A program made the translations under genes and the position numbers. This document shows positions 59,711-64,000 of a DNA stretch of 64,000 nt, piece after piece. Source of the DNA: Rufibacter glacialis (GTDB lineage Bacteria; Bacteroidota; Bacteroidia; Cytophagales; Hymenobacteraceae); contig NZ_VKKZ01000021.1 in assembly GCF_008271745.1 (NCBI RefSeq), positions 372,001 through 436,000 of the forward strand. Reading direction: 5' to 3'. Within the stretch, counting starts at the first letter, position 1. Every line of letters starts with the position of its first letter. Under the pieces are notes generated by a model. It made no database searches. It was not told the DNA's origin and saw only the letters and a list, made by a program, of their open reading frames with translations.

Positions 59711-59740
59711 GGGCCGCTTTTCTTGAAACGAACCCTAAAC
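59711..59740. repeat. Dispersed ~36-bp palindrome, copy
   Basis: GGGCCGCTTTTCTTGAAACG then AACCCTAAAC, between two CAAGTT palindrome pairs. Confidence 0.55.
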
Positions 59741-59796
59741 GCGCTTCCTCCTACTTCACCTTTTCGTCAAACACCCTTTATATACCTTATATACCG

Positions 59797-59840
59797 CAAG
59801 TTTCTAACTTGTGGTTGAAATGAAGCAAGTTTGCAACTTG
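59797..59840. repeat. CAAGTT palindrome pair 2
   Basis: CAAGTTTCTAACTTG (59797-59811) and CAAGTTTGCAACTTG (59826-59840), centres 29 bases apart; the pair is inverted relative to pairs 1 and 3. Confidence 0.7.
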
Positions 59841-59868
59841 TGATGCTATTTCCCTAATACTAGCCACG

Positions 59869-59913
59869 CAAGTTAAAAACTTGCTTCATAAAAGGCTCCA
59901 AGTTGCAAACTTG
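59869..59913. repeat. CAAGTT palindrome pair 3
   Basis: CAAGTTAAAAACTTG (59869-59883) and CAAGTTGCAAACTTG (59899-59913), centres 30 bases apart, again followed by AAGCAGGAA, as in pair 1. Confidence 0.7.
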
Positions 59914-59958
59914 AAGCAGGAAAGGCATTAGGTTTAAACCACTTGCTACCTGATACCC

Positions 59959-60765
59959 TTACCCGTTGATGCCTTCGGCCTGGGCGATGAGTTCGGCAAT
60001 GTCAAACACCTGAACAGAGTCTTCCTTGTTCTGGCTTTTTACGCCGTCGGCCATCATGGTCATGCAGAAGGGACAGGCGCTGGCAATGATGGTGGCTCCG
60101 GTACCAATGGCTTCCTGGGCACGTTCCACGTTGATGTCTTTGCTGCCAGGCTCCGGTTCTTTCCACATCTGGGCGCCGCCGGCCCCGCAGCACAGGCCGT
60201 TGGCGCGGCTGCGTTTCATCTCCACCAGGTCGGCGTCTAAGGCGGCTAGCACGTCGCGGGGCGCTTCATAGATGTTGTTGGCGCGGCCCAGGTAGCAGGA
60301 GTCATGGAAGGTAATGCGCTTGCCTTTGAACTCGCCGCCGCCGGCAATCTTCACTTTGCCTTCGTTGATCAGGTTCTGCAGGAACGTAGAGTGATGGATC
60401 ACCTCATAGTTGCCGCCCAAAGCCGGATACTCATTCTTGATGGTGTTGAAGCAGTGCGGGCAGGCAGTCACAATGGTTTTGATGCCGTAGCCGTCTAAGG
60501 TGGCAATGTTGGTCATGGCCTGCATCTGGAACAGGAACTCGTTGCCGGCCCGTTTGGCGGGGTCGCCGGTGCAGGTCTCTTCCATGCCCAACACGGCATA
60601 CTTGGTACCCACGTGCTCTAAGATGCGCACGAAGGCGCGGGTAACGCTTTTATATCGGTCGTCAAAGGCGCCGGCGCAGCCCACCCAGAACAACACTTCG
60701 GGGGCTTCACCCCGCGCGGCCAAATCAGCCATGACGGGTACTTGTATCTGTTTTTTCTCTGACAT
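59959..60765 (-). CDS. Cys-rich (CCG-domain) Fe-S oxidoreductase subunit, HdrB/GlpC-like
   Basis: 268 residues, soluble. Two CCG-type halves: VGCAGAFDDRYKSVTRAF … ACPHCFNTIKNEYPALGG, and ITFHDSCYLGRANNIYEAPR … ANGLCCGAGGAQMWKE … ASACPFCMTMMADG. Such domains bind [4Fe-4S] or unusual clusters and pass electrons, as in heterodisulfide reductase HdrB and glycolate oxidase subunits. The gene upstream on the same strand (96 bases away) encodes the membrane/ferredoxin partner. The redox substrate is unknown. Confidence 0.9.
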   Translation of the reverse strand: MSEKKQIQVPVMADLAARGEAPEVLFWVGCAGAFDDRYKSVTRAFVRILEHVGTKYAVLGMEETCTGDPAKRAGNEFLFQMQAMTNIATLDGYGIKTIVTACPHCFNTIKNEYPALGGNYEVIHHSTFLQNLINEGKVKIAGGGEFKGKRITFHDSCYLGRANNIYEAPRDVLAALDADLVEMKRSRANGLCCGAGGAQMWKEPEPGSKDINVERAQEAIGTGATIIASACPFCMTMMADGVKSQNKEDSVQVFDIAELIAQAEGING

Positions 60766-60861
60766 AGAGGTAATGTGCTAATTAGATGATGTGCTCATGT
60801 GCTAATGTATTCGGCATGCTGCACAAAAGCTAATGCTTGTTAGGGGAATTCGGTTTAGAGG

Positions 60862-62214
60862 CTAGTTTTTGGAAGTGATAAACAAATCATCGGCCCAGTT
60901 GAAACGATCGCTGGGCGAGAAGGCCCACGGTGCCCCGTTGTTCTCAATGTTGTTGAACATGGTGTTGAGCGCGGCCGGCGCGGCCGATTCTTCCAGCACC
61001 AGGAACCGGCGCAGGTCAATGATGGTAGAGAGCTGGTTGATGTTCACCGGGCAGGACTCCACGCAGGCATTGCAGGTGGTGCAGGCCCACAGCTCCTCTG
61101 GCGTTATGTAGCCGCGCAGCAGCGTGCGTTCCTCGGTCACTTTCACGCGCTCAGATTCCTCTTTGTAGTGCGCCGGCGCGAAGATGATGGGCGCGTGCCC
61201 TACTTCCTCCATCCGGTCACGGGTGTCCATCACAATCTTGCGCGGCGAGAGCAGTTTGCCGGTGAGGTTGGCCGGGCACACGCTGGTACAACGGCCGCAC
61301 TCGGTGCAGGTGTAGGCGTCCATGAGCTGCTTCCAGGTAAGGTCTTCCACGTCTTTGGCCCCGAACTTCTGCGGATCCACCCCCTCAGGTGCCGGGGGCA
61401 CCACGTAGCTGGGGTCTAACATGGCCTTGATCTCATGCGTGATGCTCTCTACGTTGCTGAACTGGCCCTTCGGCTCCAGCTTACTGTAGTACACATTGGG
61501 GAAAGACATGATGATGTGGAAGTGTTTGGAGCTGGGTAGGTAGTTCATGAAGGCCAGAATACCGATGATGTGCACCCACCAGCCAATGCCAGCGATCACC
61601 TGCAGGGTTGGCACATCACTCCCGAACAGGTTCACCAGAGGACCGCTCACCGGGAATGCGCCCGGCAAATCATGCCCGCCCAACAGGGCCAGCTTCTGAT
61701 CCGCGATGTTGAAGGCGAACAAGGCCAGCATAAGCACGATCTCCGTGATCAGGATCACATTGGCGTCCAGCCTGGGCCACATCCGCATCTCAGGCCCGCG
61801 GGTAAGGCGGGGCACCTTGGTTACGGTACGCCGCGCCAGGAAAATCACGCAGGCAATGATCACCAACAGCCCTAAGATCTCATTGATGGCCATGAGTACG
61901 CTGTACACCGGGCCCAGCACCCCTAAAATGCGGTGGGTCCCGAAGAGCCCGTCAATCAGGATCTCTATCAATTCCACGTTGATGACCAGAAACCCGACGT
62001 ACACAAACAGGTGCAGAACGGCAGGCAAGGGCCGCTTGAACATTTTTTGTTGCCCAAAAGCAACGAGCAAAAGGGTATTTATGCGGGTAGAAACATCCCC
62101 TGAAATCTTCTTGTCGCGCCCCAGGTTGATGTTGTGGGCAATCTTCCGCATCTGCCACACAAACAGGCCGATACCTAACGCCGCCACAATAAAAAAGATG
62201 ATATTACTGATCAC
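60862..62214 (-). CDS. Membrane-bound Fe-S oxidoreductase subunit (cytochrome-b-like plus 2x[4Fe-4S])
   Basis: 450 residues. The first ~265 hold five or six membrane helices (NIIFFIVAALGIGLFVW, VLHLFVYVGFLVINVELIEI, LLVIIACVIFLA, VILITEIVLMLALFAF, GIGWWVHIIGILAFMNYL) with His residues like those binding heme in NarI/HdrE proteins. The cytoplasmic part has two ferredoxin clusters, CTECGRCTSVCP near 305 and CTTCNACVESCPVNIN near 380. With the CCG protein it would form a quinone-linked oxidoreductase. First gene of the pair. Confidence 0.9.
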   Translation of the reverse strand: MISNIIFFIVAALGIGLFVWQMRKIAHNINLGRDKKISGDVSTRINTLLLVAFGQQKMFKRPLPAVLHLFVYVGFLVINVELIEILIDGLFGTHRILGVLGPVYSVLMAINEILGLLVIIACVIFLARRTVTKVPRLTRGPEMRMWPRLDANVILITEIVLMLALFAFNIADQKLALLGGHDLPGAFPVSGPLVNLFGSDVPTLQVIAGIGWWVHIIGILAFMNYLPSSKHFHIIMSFPNVYYSKLEPKGQFSNVESITHEIKAMLDPSYVVPPAPEGVDPQKFGAKDVEDLTWKQLMDAYTCTECGRCTSVCPANLTGKLLSPRKIVMDTRDRMEEVGHAPIIFAPAHYKEESERVKVTEERTLLRGYITPEELWACTTCNACVESCPVNINQLSTIIDLRRFLVLEESAAPAALNTMFNNIENNGAPWAFSPSDRFNWADDLFITSKN

Positions 62215-62307
62215 AGAAAGGAAGTTTAGACATGGAAACTGCTAGTACTACGAACGAATTTAACAAAGTATTCTGAAAAGGTCAGAAAAGATTTTTTTGC
62301 CAGAAGT

Positions 62308-62338
62308 TTTGCAAATCCGGGCTAGCTCCTTACATTTG
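62308..62338 (+). promoter_or_regulatory. Consensus Bacteroidota promoter for tRNA-Phe
   Basis: TTTG (62308-62311), exactly 19 bases, then TACATTTG (62331-62338): a full match to TTTG-N19-TAnnTTTG. The transcript would begin near 62345, about 50 bases before the mature tRNA. Confidence 0.8.
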
Positions 62339-62396
62339 CATACTTTTTAACCACAACGGCAGCGAAACATCTCCGGAACGGTTCTTAAAAGGTGCT

Positions 62397-62472
62397 GGTG
62401 ATGTAGCTCAGTCGGTAGAGCAAAGGACTGAAAATCCTTGTGTCGTTGGTTCGATTCCAATCATCACCACCA
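62397..62472 (+). tRNA. tRNA-Phe (anticodon GAA)
   Basis: 76 bases with encoded CCA. Acceptor GGTGATG pairs with CATCACC, D-arm GCTCAGTCGGTAGAGC, anticodon stem AAGGA/TCCTT with loop CTGAAAA (GAA), T-arm GTTGGTTCGATTCCAAT, discriminator A. Strong promoter before it and a terminator after it. tRNA-Phe is a frequent integration site, and the DNA to its right is AT-rich. Confidence 0.97.
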
Positions 62473-62478
62473 GCATAG

Positions 62479-62518
62479 AAAATCCCGCTTCAGCAATGGA
62501 GCGGGATTTTTGTTTTTT
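62479..62518 (+). terminator. Terminator after tRNA-Phe
   Basis: AAAATCCCGCT (62479-62489) and AGCGGGATTTT (62500-62510) pair perfectly, then TGTTTTTT. Confidence 0.92.
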
Positions 62519-62935
62519 CACTCATTTCTGGCAGTTTACAACCTCTAAGAGAAAACTCAGATGAGACACTAGCAAGACACGCATATACCTGCTTATTGGC
62601 TACACTCACTAGATTTTGTTGCGTTGCTTGTCTCTCCTACTGTCTCTCTGAAAGGAGACATAAACACATTAAAGCTCTACGGGGTGTTTTACACTTAGCT
62701 TAGCTTGACCTCGTTGCTTTATACAGCACATGAGAAAACATCTGCTAAGTTTTTACTTAGAGTTTGCATCTTTATGAGGAAGGGACACTTAGGTCTATCA
62801 CTGTACTTCATACTGTTAATACTGTTATGGTTTAAACAGATGCACCTATAAAACGCCGCAGTCAGAAAGATATAATGGTAAGTAAATCATTATATTCAGG
62901 GTTGAAAATATTCAAGCACCTCATCTACACTACCA
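62519..62935. other. AT-rich gap between tRNA-Phe and TIR gene
   Basis: 417 bases, clearly more AT-rich than the genome left of the tRNA. No gene, integrase fragment or second copy of the tRNA 3' end was seen. Confidence 0.5.
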
Positions 62936-63817
62936 ATGGCATTAAACCCAGACCTCATTGCTTTTTATATCAAACGTATTAGAAGCGCAGAAGAAAGAAC
63001 TTTTGGTAGTGAGGCCGCACATCTGTTTCAACATATCCACTCAGAAGTGAAAGACAATCCCATTTTCCAGAAGTATGAGATTGAGACAAGTGCATGGAAG
63101 GGATGGCCGAATGATGTCGAAGAAGATGCCTGGGTTTCAGATTGGTACTTACCCTCTGAACATGAAAAGGCTAAATCGCTTTCATACTACTTGTACAAGA
63201 AGAGTGCAGAAATGAAGGAGAACGCGTCTCAAATTGTGTTTGCGTTGATGCAGGACAGAACTATGAGTAGTTCTATAAGTAAGTTCAATACAGTCTTCTT
63301 AGACTATTTCTCTCAAGCTTTGGACGATATCATCAGAGCCAACCCAGAGTTAGTAAAAGATGAACCTGCAATAGCTAATGGCAACACTGTTTTTATAATA
63401 CATGGGCATGATGGCTTGATGAAGACTCAAGTGCAATTGCTTCTTACCCGTGCTGGAGTCAGAAACATCGTACTGCATGAACAGCCAGATAGAGGCAGAA
63501 CCATCATTGACAAACTTGTAGAGGAAGGTAGAAGCTCAAACTATGCTATTGCTTTATTCTCTCCAGATGACTCCATGGATGGAGGTCATAAAAGAGCTAG
63601 ACAGAATGTAGTATTGGAAGTAGGTTATTTCATGGGTAAGCTTGGTAAAGAGCGTGTCAGAATGCTAGTCAATGACAATCTAGAAATCCCAAGTGATCTC
63701 AGCGGGATATTATATGAGAAGTATGATGCTTCTGGAGCGTGGAAAATGAAGATTCTTAAAGAGCTTCAGGCAGTAGGCATCTTTGTTGATTTTAACTCAG
63801 TATTGAACCTGTTTTAA
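62936..63817 (+). CDS. TIR-domain (predicted nucleotide-binding, PF10137-type) protein
   Basis: 293 residues from ATG 62936. Residues ~1-145 are an unrecognised, mostly helical domain. Residues ~151-290 are the TIR-like domain: TVFIIHGHDGLMKTQVQLLL, IVLHEQPDRGRTIIDKLVEE, YAIALFSPDDSMDG, and ARQNVVLEVGYFMGKLGKER, in which Glu228 is the expected NADase catalytic residue. This TIR type is found in bacterial anti-phage systems, where it degrades NAD+ after a trigger; here the helical N-terminus would be the sensor or partner-binding part. Codon use is AT-rich and the gene lies 464 bases right of tRNA-Phe. A defence role is an inference. Confidence 0.85.
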   Translation: MALNPDLIAFYIKRIRSAEERTFGSEAAHLFQHIHSEVKDNPIFQKYEIETSAWKGWPNDVEEDAWVSDWYLPSEHEKAKSLSYYLYKKSAEMKENASQIVFALMQDRTMSSSISKFNTVFLDYFSQALDDIIRANPELVKDEPAIANGNTVFIIHGHDGLMKTQVQLLLTRAGVRNIVLHEQPDRGRTIIDKLVEEGRSSNYAIALFSPDDSMDGGHKRARQNVVLEVGYFMGKLGKERVRMLVNDNLEIPSDLSGILYEKYDASGAWKMKILKELQAVGIFVDFNSVLNLF

Positions 63818-64000
63818 GACGAGCTTGGTACTATATACGTCTTTAGTGACTGGAAGTAACTACCCGCCTACCCAACCTCCCTCTCTTCTGTATCATCTGC
63901 TGTCTCACAATAGACAACACATTTTAGGATAGAAGTGCAAGAACGACAACCAGCTTCTGGAAAGAGTTATGGGTAAATTTACCGTTTTTTTACCCATGAC
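63818..64000. other. Right edge, nothing recognised
   Basis: 183 bases after the TIR gene; AT-rich, no gene start or repeat seen before the window ends. Confidence 0.5.

Larger units (their letters stand above)
59326..59958. other. Intergenic region packed with palindromes
   Basis: 633 bases without a gene. It contains three dispersed ~36-bp palindromes (59400, 59512, 59711), a TTGTTGGTG-ATGA-CACCAACAA hairpin (59465-59486) and six CAAGTTnnnAACTTG palindromes in three pairs (59641-59913). Confidence 0.7.

Overview
The window looks like the chromosome of a Bacteroidota bacterium of the order Cytophagales, most likely a Hymenobacteraceae member such as Rufibacter or Pontibacter. The evidence is the gene families (long NusB, DUF1573-YajC-YbbR-CoaE block, DUF4293, DUF4476, DUF2490 and DUF3857 proteins, a PorE-like OmpA lipoprotein, leucine dehydrogenase), promoters of the TTTG-N19-TAnnTTTG type, few Shine-Dalgarno sequences, and moderate GC. 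The genus is an inference.

Layout. 1-9.2 kb holds the start of an EboA gene cut by the left edge, a sorbosone/PQQ-type dehydrogenase lipoprotein, a stretch of decayed DNA (2.2-3.8 kb), a small membrane protein, a CPA2/Kef antiporter, another gene-poor stretch and a TerC/Alx protein. 9.5-11.3 kb has a DUF488 protein and a GNAT-like protein. 12.1-17.3 kb is a minus-strand housekeeping block (nusB, YtxH, isocitrate dehydrogenase, DUF1573, yajC, ybbR, coaE). 18.4-31 kb has leucine dehydrogenase, an MdlA/TM287-like ABC exporter, tRNA-Pro(GGG), a DUF2490 protein and three tandem DUF3857/transglutaminase-type proteins. At 31.4 kb lies a ferredoxin fused to a class III nucleotide cyclase. 32.4-36.7 kb is a minus-strand electrophile/quinone-stress-like cluster (MhqD-like hydrolase, FMN reductase, cupin, MhqO-like dioxygenase, pirin, YceI), preceded by a near-perfect 27-bp palindromic operator candidate.

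37-39.5 kb has an HlyD-type adaptor and a LolD/MacB-type ATPase with no permease beside them. 40.2-44.8 kb encodes a stressosome-type RsbR-RsbS-RsbT-RsbX module joined to a histidine kinase with an RsbT-like N-terminus, facing a CheY-like receiver. 45-54 kb contains a sterol desaturase-family protein, an HTH/coiled-coil protein, a small-ORF region, an AT-rich outer-membrane protein gene, a GyrI-like protein, an MdlB/TM288-like ABC exporter, truA and small envelope proteins. 54.4-62.2 kb has DUF4476, a purM-family gene, the PorE-like OmpA lipoprotein and a two-gene membrane Fe-S oxidoreductase. tRNA-Phe(GAA) at 62.4 kb is followed by AT-rich DNA and a TIR-domain protein, which may be the edge of a defence island.

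The most unexplained signal is in the intergenic DNA. There are about 20 copies of a ~36-bp palindrome (inner core GTTTTC-GAAAAC), paired CAAGTTnnnAACTTG palindromes with a constant ~30-bp spacing, a ~0.5-kb mosaic repeat in two inverted copies 40 kb apart, and a three-copy hairpin module. No rRNA, CRISPR array, intact insertion sequence or prophage was seen.
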